DNA of 64,000 nt from Reticulitermes speratus (Eukaryota > Arthropoda > Insecta > Blattodea > Rhinotermitidae): positions 49,870,980 to 49,934,979 of the forward strand of contig JAJKFL010000042.1 of NCBI GenBank assembly GCA_021186555.1, written 5' to 3'. How positions within the stretch are numbered: position 1 is the first letter of the stretch; each line of letters starts with the position of its first letter. This document shows, in pieces, positions 55,738-64,000 of the stretch. The notes beneath the pieces are model-generated. The model was not told the origin of the DNA, ran no database searches, and saw only the letters and a list, made by a program, of their open reading frames with translations. The translations under genes and the position numbers were made by a program.

Positions 55738-58500
55738 TATGTTGAACATCTGGACACTATAATCATGTTCAACAACTGGACACCTGTAGTCGTGTTCAAC
55801 AACTGGACACCTGTACAATCATGTTCAACAACTGGGCACCTGTACAATCATGTTCAACAACTGGGCACCTGTACAATCATGTTCAACAACTGGACACCTT
55901 GTACAGTCATGTTCAACAACTGGACACCTGTACAATCATGTTCAACAACTGGGCACCTGTACAATCATGTTCAACAACTGGGCACCTGTACAATCATGTT
56001 CAACAACTGGACACCTTGTACAGTCATGTTCAACAACTGGACACCTGTACAATCATGTTCAACAACTGGACACCTGTACAATCATGTTCAACAACTGGGC
56101 ACCTGTACAATCATGTTCAACAACTGGGCACCTGTACAATCATGTTCAACAACTGGACACCTTGTACAGTCACGTTCAACAACTGGACACCTGTACAATC
56201 ATGTTCAACAACTGGACACCTGTAGTCGTGTTCAACAACTGGACACCTGTACAATCATGTTCAACAACTGGGCACCTGTACAATCATGTTCAACAACTGG
56301 GCACCTGTACAATCATGTTCAACAACTGGGCACCTGTACAATCATGTTCAACAACTGGGCACCTGTACAATCATGTTCAACAACTGGGCACCTGTACAAT
56401 CATGTTCAACAACTGGGCACCTGTACAATCATGTTCAACAACTGGACACCTGTACAATCATGTTCAACAACTGGACACCTTGTACAGTCATGTTCAACAA
56501 CTGGACACCTGTACAATCATGTTCAACAACTGGGCACCTGTACAATCATGTTCAACAACTGGACACCTTGTACAGTCACGTTCAACAACTGGACACCTGT
56601 ACAATCATGTTCAACAACTGGACACCTGTAGTCGTGTTCAACAACTGGACACCTGTACAATCATGTTCAACAACTGGGCACCTGTACAATCATGTTCAAC
56701 AACTGGGCACCTGTACAATCATGTTCAACAACTGGGCACCTGTACAATCATGTTCAACAACTGGGCACCTGTACAATCATGTTCAACAACTGGGCACCTG
56801 TACAATCATGTTCAACAACTGGGCACCTGTACAATCATGTTCAACAACTGGACACCTGTACAATCATGTTCAACAACTGGACACCTTGTACAGTCATGTT
56901 CAACAACTGGACACCTGTACAATCATGTTCAACAACTGGGCACCTGTACAATCATGTTCAACAACTGGGCACCTGTACAATCATGTTCAACAACTGGACA
57001 CCTTGTACAGTCATGTTCAACAACTGGACACCTGTACAATCATGTTCAACAACTGGACACCTGTACAATCATGTTCAACAACTAGGCACCTGTACAATCA
57101 TGTTCAACAACTGGGCACCTGTACAATCATGTTCAACAACTGGACACCTTGTACAGTCACGTTCAACAACTGGACACCTTGTACAGTCATGTTCAACAAC
57201 TGGACACCTGTACAATCATGTTCAACAACTGGGCACCTGTACAATCATGTTCAACAACTGGGCACCTGTACAATCATGTTCAACAACTGGACACCTTGTA
57301 CAGTCATGTTCAACAACTGGACACCTGTACAATCATGTTCAACAACTGGACACCTGTACAATCATGTTCAACAACTGGGCACCTGTACAATCATGTTCAA
57401 CAACTGGGCACCTGTACAATCATGTTCAACAACTGGACACCTTGTACAGTCACGTTCAACAACTGGACACCTGTACAATCATGTTCAACAACTGGACACC
57501 TGTAGTCGTGTTCAACAACTGGACACCTGTACAATCATGTTCAACAACTGGGCACCTGTACAATCATGTTCAACAACTGGGCACCTGTACAATCATGTTC
57601 AACAACTGGGCACCTGTACAATCATGTTCAACAACTGGGCACCTGTACAATCATGTTCAACAACTGGGCACCTGTACAATCATGTTCAACAACTGGGCAC
57701 CTGTACAATCATGTTCAACAACTGGGCACCTGTACAATCATGTTCAACAACTGGACACCTTGTACAGTCATGTTCAACAACTGGACACCTGTACAATCAT
57801 GTTCAACAACTGGGCACCTGTACAATCATGTTCAACAACTGGGCACCTGTACAATCATGTTCAACAACTGGACACCTTGTACAGTCATGTTCAACAACTG
57901 GACACCTGTACAATCATGTTCAACAACTGGACACCTGTACAATCATGTTCAACAACTAGGCACCTGTACAATCATGTTCAACAACTGGGCACCTGTACAA
58001 TCATGTTCAACAACTGGACACCTTGTACAGTCACGTTCAACAACTGGACACCTGTACAATCATGTTCAACAACTGGACACCTGTAGTCGTGTTCAACAAC
58101 TGGACACCTGTACAATCATGTTCAACAACTGGGCACCTGTACAATCATGTTCAACAACTGGACACCTTGTACAGTCATGTTCAACAACTGGACACCTTGT
58201 ACAGTCATGTTCAACTGGACACCTTCTACAGTCATGTTCAACTGGACACCTTGTACAGTCATGTTCAACAACTGGACACCTGTACAATGATGTTCAACAA
58301 CTGGACACTGTACAATGATGTTTAACAACTGGACACCTGTACAATGATGTTCAACAACTGGACACCTGTACAATGATGTTCAACAACTGGACACTGTACA
58401 ATGATGTTCAACAACTGGACACTGTACAATGATGTTCAACAACTGGACACCTGTACAATGATGTTCAACAACTGGACACCTGTACAATGATGTTCAACAA
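55738..58500. repeat. 29-bp minisatellite array
   Basis: About 95 copies of TGTTCAACAACTGGGCACCT plus GTACAATCA (29 bp), with TGGACACC, TTGTACAGTCA, TGTAGTCG and CTAGGCACC variants. Rare variants recur at a constant offset of 874 bp (TGTAGTCG at 56,628 and 57,502; CTAGGCACC at 57,081 and 57,955), showing a segmental duplication of about 30 monomers. The last 250 bp use GTACAATGATG. Large frames (up to 557 codons) are artefacts. Confidence 0.97.
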
Positions 58501-58874
58501 CATGTTTCCCAGAATTCTCCGCAGCCTTTTTTTTATTTAGCGCAGTAAAAGAAGTCAGTTTGTGCCGGTAATTCAATTAAGTCAGCCGTATCGGCGGATT
58601 TCAGGCCAAACCTTGTTAACGTCGGGTCTTGTCCTCAGTACTGATGGCTGACAACTGGATGACTCTTGGCTGTGGCGACGAATATCCCTGCGTCTATCCA
58701 AATCACTAATGACGTGGCGGCATGATACATGTAACAGTGCACTAGGAGTGCCACGGAGTCACACCGGGTCACACTGGCAGTTTAGAATGTATGTTCTCGC
58801 AAAATAGTGTCTGAGATGCAAAGCTGAAGGTACCGGATACTACGAGTGTCTTAAAGCTGAACTACAGCTGACAC
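58501..58874. other. Unassigned sequence
   Basis: No gene or shared repeat recognised. Confidence 0.45.
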
Positions 58875-58876
58875 TG

Positions 58877-58955
<79 letters not shown>

Positions 58956-58995
58956 CACTACCACCATTACCACTACTACTACTACCACTACCATC

Positions 58996-59088
<93 letters not shown>
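58875..59088. repeat. Compound CTA / TAA microsatellite
   Basis: 58,875-59,054 is a CTA trinucleotide run with ACC interruptions in the middle. 59,055-59,088 is an uninterrupted TAA run. Confidence 0.97.
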
Positions 59089-59347
59089 TGGAAATATGGC
59101 AAAGCGAAGGAGTCTCAACCCAGCGGTCCACCAGTTCATTTTCTATGGCCCTCTCATTTGCCTTATACCAATTACAGAATGTGGCCCAGCTCAGGGCCAA
59201 AGAATATTTTAGTTTGAAATGTTTTTCGTCACGCACATCAAGGCTCAGAAAGGTTTGACACCCCTGGGTCGTAACGTACAATATAGGCCATCAGAGATAC
59301 CAACTGCTGTGAAGTTTAAAATTCAGTAATCTTAACATACTTTGATT

Positions 59348-59572
59348 TTATTTTTCCAGTGGCTCGACAGCCCCTTAGGGGGCCAGGGCCTCCTCATTAT
59401 CAAGGCTTCACGATCACACTATAGACACACCACATTCTGTAGGACTCCTCTGTACGAGTGATCAGCCCGTCGCAGAGACCTCTACCTGACAACACACAAC
59501 ACTCACAACAGACAGACATCCATGCCATAGGCGGGATTCGAACCCGCAATCCCAGTAAGCGAGCGGCCGTAT
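59348..59572 (-). mobile_element. SINE-A copy, 5' truncated
   Basis: On the minus strand the B box GGGTTCGAATCCCGCC, body AGGTAGAGGTCTCTGCGAC and tail (GAGGAGGCCCTGGCCCCCTA, GGGGCTGTCGAGCCACTGG) are present. The head stops at ACGGCCGCTCGC, so the A box is missing. No target duplication found. Confidence 0.82.
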
Positions 59573-59983
59573 TGACCATTAAGGGTCAAAATTATATTTT
59601 ATTGCCTGTTGCAAGCTGAGGTCAAACTGTCCGACAGTTAGCTTGCTTGGGTGACGTCAGTGACAATGTGGAGATTCTGTTGGAGGGTAAAGGAGGACGA
59701 GCTTCGACCGCGCTATATGACGCGCTGTCCTAGCAACGGCGTGAGAGATTTACACGAGACTAGGAATTGAGTACTGCGTGATGTAGTGCGCAGACTTTAC
59801 CGAGGCGTTCTTTACTATTCGAAAAGTCATAAAGTTTTACAGCAGACTTGTAACTGTAATTTCATTTAAGCCCATAAGAAAAGTCCGGCCTTCCTTGGGA
59901 TAACGATCAATGACATTATATGCAGATCTCTGGTACCGAATTTGAACCAAATCGGTCAAAAAAATACAGAAACTATAGGTGAA
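59573..59983. other. Spacer with an unnamed dispersed repeat
   Basis: 59,791-59,896 aligns with 29,585-29,688. Otherwise nothing recognised. Confidence 0.5.
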
Positions 59984-60501
59984 AATTCATTTACATCCTT
60001 AAGTAATGTACGACTGTCAAATGAGACGATTTTCACGAAACTCGCATTTTCTTGGCCAACTGTTTGAAAAATTCATTTACATCCTTATGTAATGTGCGAC
60101 TGTCAAATGAGACGATTTTCACGAAACTCGCATTTGCTTGGCCAACTGTTTGAAAAATTCATTTACATCCTTAAGTAATGTACGACTGTCAAATGAGACG
60201 ATTTTCACGAAACTCGCATTTGCTTGGCCAACTGTTTGAAAAATTCATTTACATCCTTAACTAATGTACGACTGTCAAATGAGACGATTTTCACGAAACT
60301 CGCATTTGCTTGGCCAACTGTTTGAAAAATTCATTTACATCCTTAAGTAATGTACGACTGTCAAATGAGACGATTTTCACGAAACTCGCATTTGCTTGGC
60401 CAACTGTTTGAAAAATTCATTTACATCCTTAACTAATGTACGACTGTCAAATGAGACGATTTTCACGAAACTCGCATTTGCTTGGCCAACTGTTTGAAAA
60501 A
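59984..60501. repeat. 86-bp tandem repeat, six copies
   Basis: Six copies of an 86-bp unit starting AATTCATTTACATCCTTAAG and containing TGAGACGATTTTCACGAAAC and GCTTGGCCAACTGTTTGAAA (starts near 59,985, 60,071, 60,157, 60,243, 60,329, 60,415). Only four or five substitutions overall, so recent. Confidence 0.97.
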
Positions 60502-61164
60502 CTCCTATGCCGAATTTCATAAAAATCTGACAAAGCACTTAACCGCTGAGACACTATGTCACAGACGCGCCGATATCACCCCCAGCACAAGTCGTCCTTT
60601 CTCAAGTTGCACAAAACGCCACAATTGCATTGTACATATTTCCTCCATTCCCCCATCTCTAATACAAAATCCTTGCGCAATTTCACATTATTTTCCGCTC
60701 GCACTGTTCATCCAGCGCGCTGCTGTCTCCGGATAAACAATACTAATTAAAAATAAATATTTCTACAGTTAAATCCGGCTGTACAAAAGCAGCAAGATGC
60801 TGATAAATTTGTTGCACGGCGAGTTTAAAGCCGCAGAGGGAGCTGTGAGTCCTGGAAATGGAAACAGAACTGGATGGCCCGTTAAGGGTTCTATATAAAC
60901 CTAATTTGTTACGTGCGTTGCCCTGGGGGCACGACGATAGGTATCCCAACGCCCACTGGAGACAGTAAGAAAAGGAAGTGACGTCATCTAATCTCATAAA
61001 GGCTAGCGATCTCGTGTGGGGAAGCAGTGAAGATAAGTGAGGATAAACTGCGAGGGACTTGGGAAAGAGTTAAATGGGGAGACATGGCGGCCGAAGACAC
61101 GCCTTACCAGGTGACGTGCCAAAAAGAGTTGGCCCCCTAATATACATACAACCCGCTTTAACTA
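60502..61164. other. Unassigned sequence with a CRE
   Basis: TGACGTCA at 60,979-60,986 is a perfect CREB/ATF palindrome. The short frames on both strands resemble no protein I know. Confidence 0.45.
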
Positions 61165-61365
61165 ACTCCATGGAGCAGAAACCTTGAGAAGCTAATGGTT
61201 CCTCACCTAGTCAAGAAATTCCCCGCATTTTGTCGAACCCGAAGGTTCATTACCGCACTCACAACAGCCCGCCACCTGTCCCTGTCCTGAGCCGTATCAA
61301 TCTTGTACACCCCTTCATCCTATTTCTTGAAAACCTATTCTAATATCATCTCCCCCACCCATCTA
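61165..61365 (-). mobile_element. LINE 3' end fragment
   Basis: The minus strand encodes IDTAQDRDRWRAVVSAVMNL, the closest match here to the ORF2 end of the family, then the 3' UTR AGGAACCATTAGCTTCTCAA and CTCCATGGAGTTAG. Sequence upstream is missing. Confidence 0.72.
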
Positions 61366-61650
61366 TTTTTAATAAAATTGTTTCGAATTTTCGTGACTGG
61401 TTTCGACCAATCGGAAAGACACCACCACTCACTGCTCAGTCCAGCTCTGTGTTTCATTAAGTAAAGTGCTTTTGTCGTTGTGGGAATGAGACCTTCCCTC
61501 TATCATTTACTGTTATTTCATGTCTGCAGCAGGTGTTTGTACTTCACTAAAATATATTTCGACACTTTGTGACGTAATTTTACGTTCTATAACTGTTCTC
61601 TCATAATTTATTGCGACTAAAACGGAGATTTGCATTGAAATAACAAAATC

Positions 61651-61678
61651 CGATGTTCGTGAAGAATCACGAACATCG
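61651..61678. repeat. Perfect 12-bp hairpin
   Basis: CGATGTTCGTGA and TCACGAACATCG pair perfectly around a 4-nt AGAA loop. It is not part of any repeat recognised here. Confidence 0.9.
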
Positions 61679-61771
61679 AGGCTCTGCTGTACACGCATAA
61701 CAATGTAAATGCTGTATTTGTACAAGTGTGTTACCGTGCAATGCAAATTTACTCCGCGTGTAATACAGAGA

Positions 61772-62040
61772 GCCGATCCCAGTGGCCGCGCGGTCTAAGA
61801 CGTGGGTCTGCGGCCGTTCGCTTGCTGGGATTGCGGGTTCGAATTCCGCCTGGGGCATGGATGTCTGTCTGTTGTGAGTGTTGTGTGTTGTCAGGTAGAG
61901 GTCTCTGCGACGGGCTGATCACTCGTCCAGAGAAGTCCTACCGACTGTGGTGTGTCTGAGTGTGATCAGATGCAACAGTAACCCTCTTAACCTACAACGA
62001 GTAGGTAGCAGACATCAGAAAGAAAGAAAGAAAGGAAGAA
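61772..62040 (+). mobile_element. SINE-A copy with GAAA tail
   Basis: Head GCCGATCCCAGTGGCCGCGC, B box GGGTTCGAATTCCGCC, body AGGTAGAGGTCTCTGCGACG. The 3' part is of the alternative type (GCAACAGTAACCCTCTTAAC) and ends in a GAAA run. AATACA on both sides may be a short target duplication. Confidence 0.85.
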
Positions 62041-62139
62041 ATACAAATATCAAGACACCGGACAAAGGTCGGACCTGCCTTCGTACGCCACATGACGAGG
62101 ATGGCTGTAACGGTCAAACGGGACACCTTGCAAAGCGAT

Positions 62140-62655
62140 CAAATTGGGTTACTTCTGATATCTGAATGGGAACTTGAAGGAACACAGCAGTTTGTGGCTT
62201 GTGCTAAAGACGTTGATTTATGGGGCGATCATAAATGCCTTAAAGATAATGAGAAAATACAGGGTATACACAAAAGAATGGTGCGGTTTCAATGGTGAAT
62301 AAAGGGAAACCGCACCATTCTTTTGTGTATACCCTGTAATTAGAAGTATGTAGGAAGTTTGGTCTAGAAATAAACGGGAATAAAATTCACCTATGGCACT
62401 GTACGAGTATACAAGCACAATTATACACGAAGTCACAATACAAAGAAAGCTAGGAGGGGCCAATACTTAAAAATTGTGACCACTATCTTGAAATGAAAAT
62501 AGAAAAATCGAAATTACATTCAGAGTTCAGTAAAGAAAGATCAGATCAAGTTCAGAATCTGTTCTGCTCCCGCCTGCACTCTCAAAATGTACAGATTAAC
62601 ACAGAAAAATTCTACCTGTCATTCTGTATGAGTGTGAAACTCGGGCGATGACTTA
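62140..62655 (+). mobile_element. LINE reverse-transcriptase fragment
   Basis: The frame reads ACAKDVDLWGDHKCLKDNEK, which aligns with the catalytic YADD region of LINE reverse transcriptases (AYADDVN...GD). It continues after an 81-bp insertion with LEVCRKFGLEINGNK and, further on, in another frame, LPVILYECETRAMT, matching LPVVLYGCETW. The catalytic YADD has become CAKD, and there are stops and a frameshift, so the copy is dead. It probably belongs to the same family as the 3' fragments at 29.8 and 55.4 kb. Confidence 0.75.
62258..62338. mobile_element. Perfect palindromic mini-MITE
   Basis: TACAGGGTATACACAAAAGA plus ATGGTGCGGTTTC (62,258-62,290) is repeated exactly inverted at 62,306-62,338, a perfect 33-bp arm around a 15-bp loop. 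ACAGGG ends flanked by TA suggest a mariner-type element that duplicates TA. It sits inside the LINE fragment and accounts for the break between its two halves. Confidence 0.8.
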
Positions 62656-62775
62656 AGACATGGAAGTTAATATCCAGGTTGACCCGTTAGTATGGCTGCC
62701 TCCAATTCGGAGGTCCCACGTTCAAATCTCCTTCCAAAATTTTATATCATTTTAATCGTGCATTTTTTCAACAAA
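62656..62775. other. tRNA-like fragment in spacer
   Basis: GGTCCCACGTTCAAATCTCC near 62,720-62,740 resembles a degenerate B box preceded by TTAGTATGGCTGCC. It could be a decayed SINE head; no body recognised. Confidence 0.3.
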
Positions 62776-62823
62776 TCACAAATTACACACCAACAAAATG
62801 CACTATATTTTCACTTTTTATTC

Positions 62824-62872
62824 TTTAACCCCTACACATGTTTCGGCCTTTACAAGGCCATCTTCATATAGC
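62824..62872 (-). ncRNA. Hammerhead-like motif, copy 12
   Basis: On the minus strand: ATGAAGA, extra T, then GGCCTT-GTA-AAGGCC, a perfect six-pair stem II (62,845-62,850 with 62,854-62,859), then GAAACATGTGTA. The first core base is A instead of C, and stem III would be ACA/TGT. Confidence 0.4.
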
Positions 62873-63094
62873 TTCATTTTATCACGAAAACATTGCAAAA
62901 AACCATATAGCTTAATTTTATTACGAAAAATTGACGAACCTCATTTAAGGATTTTATATTCTGTTTTATATATTTAAATACATAAATTGTAAATAACTGT
63001 AATATATAAATGATAATGAAACTTGACTACATGTGATATATATATAACATAATAGCAGACATAAACAGTGGATGTAAAGTAAATGTACATTACG

Positions 63095-63145
63095 AGCCCC
63101 CTGAAGATGGCATTGTAAGGGTTGAAACATATGTAGGGGTTAAAG
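63095..63145 (+). ncRNA. Hammerhead-like motif, copy 13
   Basis: CTGAAGA (63,101-63,107) and GAAA (63,124-63,127). Flanks AGCCCC (63,095-63,100) and GGGGTT (63,136-63,141) form six stem I pairs. ACAT/ATGT (63,127-63,134) forms stem III, followed by A at the cleavage position. Stem II is degraded here, while it is perfect in the inverted partner copy 12. Confidence 0.4.
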
Positions 63146-63192
63146 AATAGATAGTGAAAATATAGTGCATTTTGTTGGTGTGTGATTTGTGA

Positions 63193-63555
63193 CTCGTTCC
63201 AGAAATTGTTTATTCCGCGCGAAGTTTCTTTGGTTATCATCAGGCCCCCCCCCCCCCAAATATACAAACACACAACACCTTAAAGTGTGACAACTAGTGC
63301 ATTTAATTCGAACGCACTTTACTCACCCAATGACGCTGTTGAGGTAGTGGTGTTTCGATTCTGTGATGCCTTCTTCAGTGTGAGTTACGTTACACTATTC
63401 ACATACAATCCACATCACACGTAGGCCTACTGTCTGGGCGTCAGAATAACTGGAGCTGTAAACGACGACATGTTGGATAAGGGTTGCCAACGTAACGACT
63501 TAAACGTACGTGGTGGTCATGAAAGTAAGTACGAGTGACTTTGTACATAAACTAA
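63193..63555. other. Unassigned sequence with a motif relic
   Basis: A poly-C run lies at about 63,244-63,257. At 63,347-63,384, on the minus strand, CTGAAGAAGGCATCACAGAA and TCGAAACACC form a fourteenth, degraded hammerhead-like copy. No gene recognised. Confidence 0.45.
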
Positions 63556-64000
63556 CCTCAAAAACTAACCTCCGTGAATGTGTGTAAATAAACGAAACCT
63601 CAAAAACTAACCTCCGTGAATGTGTGTAAATAAACGAAACCTCAAAAACTAACCTCCGTGAATGTGTGTAAATAAACGAAACCTCAAAACATAACCTCCG
63701 TGAATGTGTGTAAATAAACGAAACCTCAAAAACTAACCTCCGTGAATGTGTGTAAATAAACGAAACCTCAAAACCTAACCTCCGTGAATGTGTGTAAATA
63801 AACGAAACCTCAAAAACTAACCTCCGTGAATGTGTGTAAATAAACGAAACCTCAAAAACTAACCTCCGTGAATGTGTGTAAATAAACGAAACCTCAAAAA
63901 AACTAACCTCCGTGAATGTGTGTAAATAAACGAAACCTCAAAAACTAACCTCCGTGAATGTGTGTAAATAAACGAAACCTCAAAAACTAACCTCCGTGAA
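63556..64000. repeat. 42-bp minisatellite, runs off the window
   Basis: About ten and a half copies of CCTCCGTGAATGTGTGTAAA plus TAAACGAAACCTCAAAAACTAA (42 bp), nearly identical. The array continues past the end of the window, so its true length is unknown. Confidence 0.96.

Larger units (their letters stand above)
62776..63192. mobile_element. Long inverted-repeat element
   Basis: Arms of about 94 bp (62,776-62,868 and 63,099-63,192) match inverted: TCACAAATTACACACCAACA, AAATGCACTATATTTTCACT and TTCTTTAACCCCTACA. The inner ends of both arms carry hammerhead-like motifs facing outward. Between the arms, ATATAGCTTCATTTTATCAC and ATATAGCTTAATTTTATTAC form a direct duplication. It may be a MITE or two inverted copies of one short retroposon; no target duplication found. 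Confidence 0.6.

Noticed and set aside
55738-58500. Open frames of up to 557 codons (FNNWAPVQSCSTTGHL-type repeats)
   Set aside because: The 29-bp unit cycles through all three frames and the array has few stops. There is no sign of codon-level selection.
58840-59139. Polyserine or polyvaline protein
   Set aside because: It is the CTA/TAA microsatellite read in different frames.
2617-62040. Functional tRNA genes at the GGTTCGAATCC sites
   Set aside because: Acceptor stems do not pair and each site continues into a SINE body with an A-rich tail.
1-64000. LTR retrovirus-like or Polinton-like elements
   Set aside because: I saw no long terminal repeats with TG...CA ends, and no gag, protease, integrase, capsid or envelope-like frames.

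Overview
This window looks like non-coding, repeat-dense DNA from a large animal genome, most likely an insect. Three things point to this: tRNA-derived SINEs with RNA polymerase III boxes, 3' ends of a LINE whose residual peptides (RPRRRW, WINLAQ, AQDRDRWRA) I associate from memory with LINE copies common in cockroach and termite assemblies, and many short, highly expanded minisatellites. Blattodea is my best guess at low to moderate confidence; nothing in the sequence proves it. I found no host protein-coding gene, rRNA, canonical tRNA or CRISPR array. The long open frames (up to about 1,900 codons) all lie inside tandem arrays and are by-products of the repeat period.

Layout. 1-4 kb holds a LINE tail, a pogo-like MITE and a SINE. 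4.1-5.8 kb is a 30-bp array, followed by a hAT-like MITE (5.9-6.4 kb). 7.5-8.2 kb is a 21-bp array carrying CACGTG. 9.6-10.8, 16.8-18.3, 21.3-23.8 and 48.4-49.5 kb are four arrays of one 113-bp satellite in alternating orientation. Between them lie 40-bp, 47-bp, 22-bp, 32-bp and 38-bp arrays. 31.2-33.7 kb has 31-bp, pentanucleotide and 35-bp arrays. 33.7-35.8 kb is the longest nearly repeat-free stretch. 35.8-41 kb has a TAC/CAC-type simple repeat, a 37-bp array and a 24-bp array. 42.6-47.8 kb is a 5.2-kb 24-bp array. 50.7-51.3, 54.2-55.2, 55.7-58.5, 60.0-60.5 and 63.6-64 kb carry 32-, 33-, 29-, 86- and 42-bp arrays. About 35 kb (roughly 55 percent) is tandem repeat, in more than 20 arrays whose monomers are mostly unrelated.

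Interspersed elements. There are at least four tRNA-derived SINE families (called A-D here), three copies with recognisable target-site duplications, eight 3' fragments of one LINE family plus a reverse-transcriptase fragment split by a perfect 81-bp palindromic MITE, and several other MITE-like inverted repeats.

The most interesting signal is a short structured motif scattered about 14 times on both strands: CTGAAGA, then a GG...CC hairpin, then GAAACGTC. It has the order of a type I hammerhead ribozyme core. In at least five copies the immediate flanks can pair, and the pairs differ between copies (TCAC/GTGA, TACC/GGTA, ACC/GGT, ACT/AGT, AGCCCC/GGGGTT), which is the pattern expected for a conserved stem I. 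Every well-preserved copy also has one extra base before stem II, so activity is unproven. All family names for repeats, apart from superfamily assignments, are labels made for this annotation.
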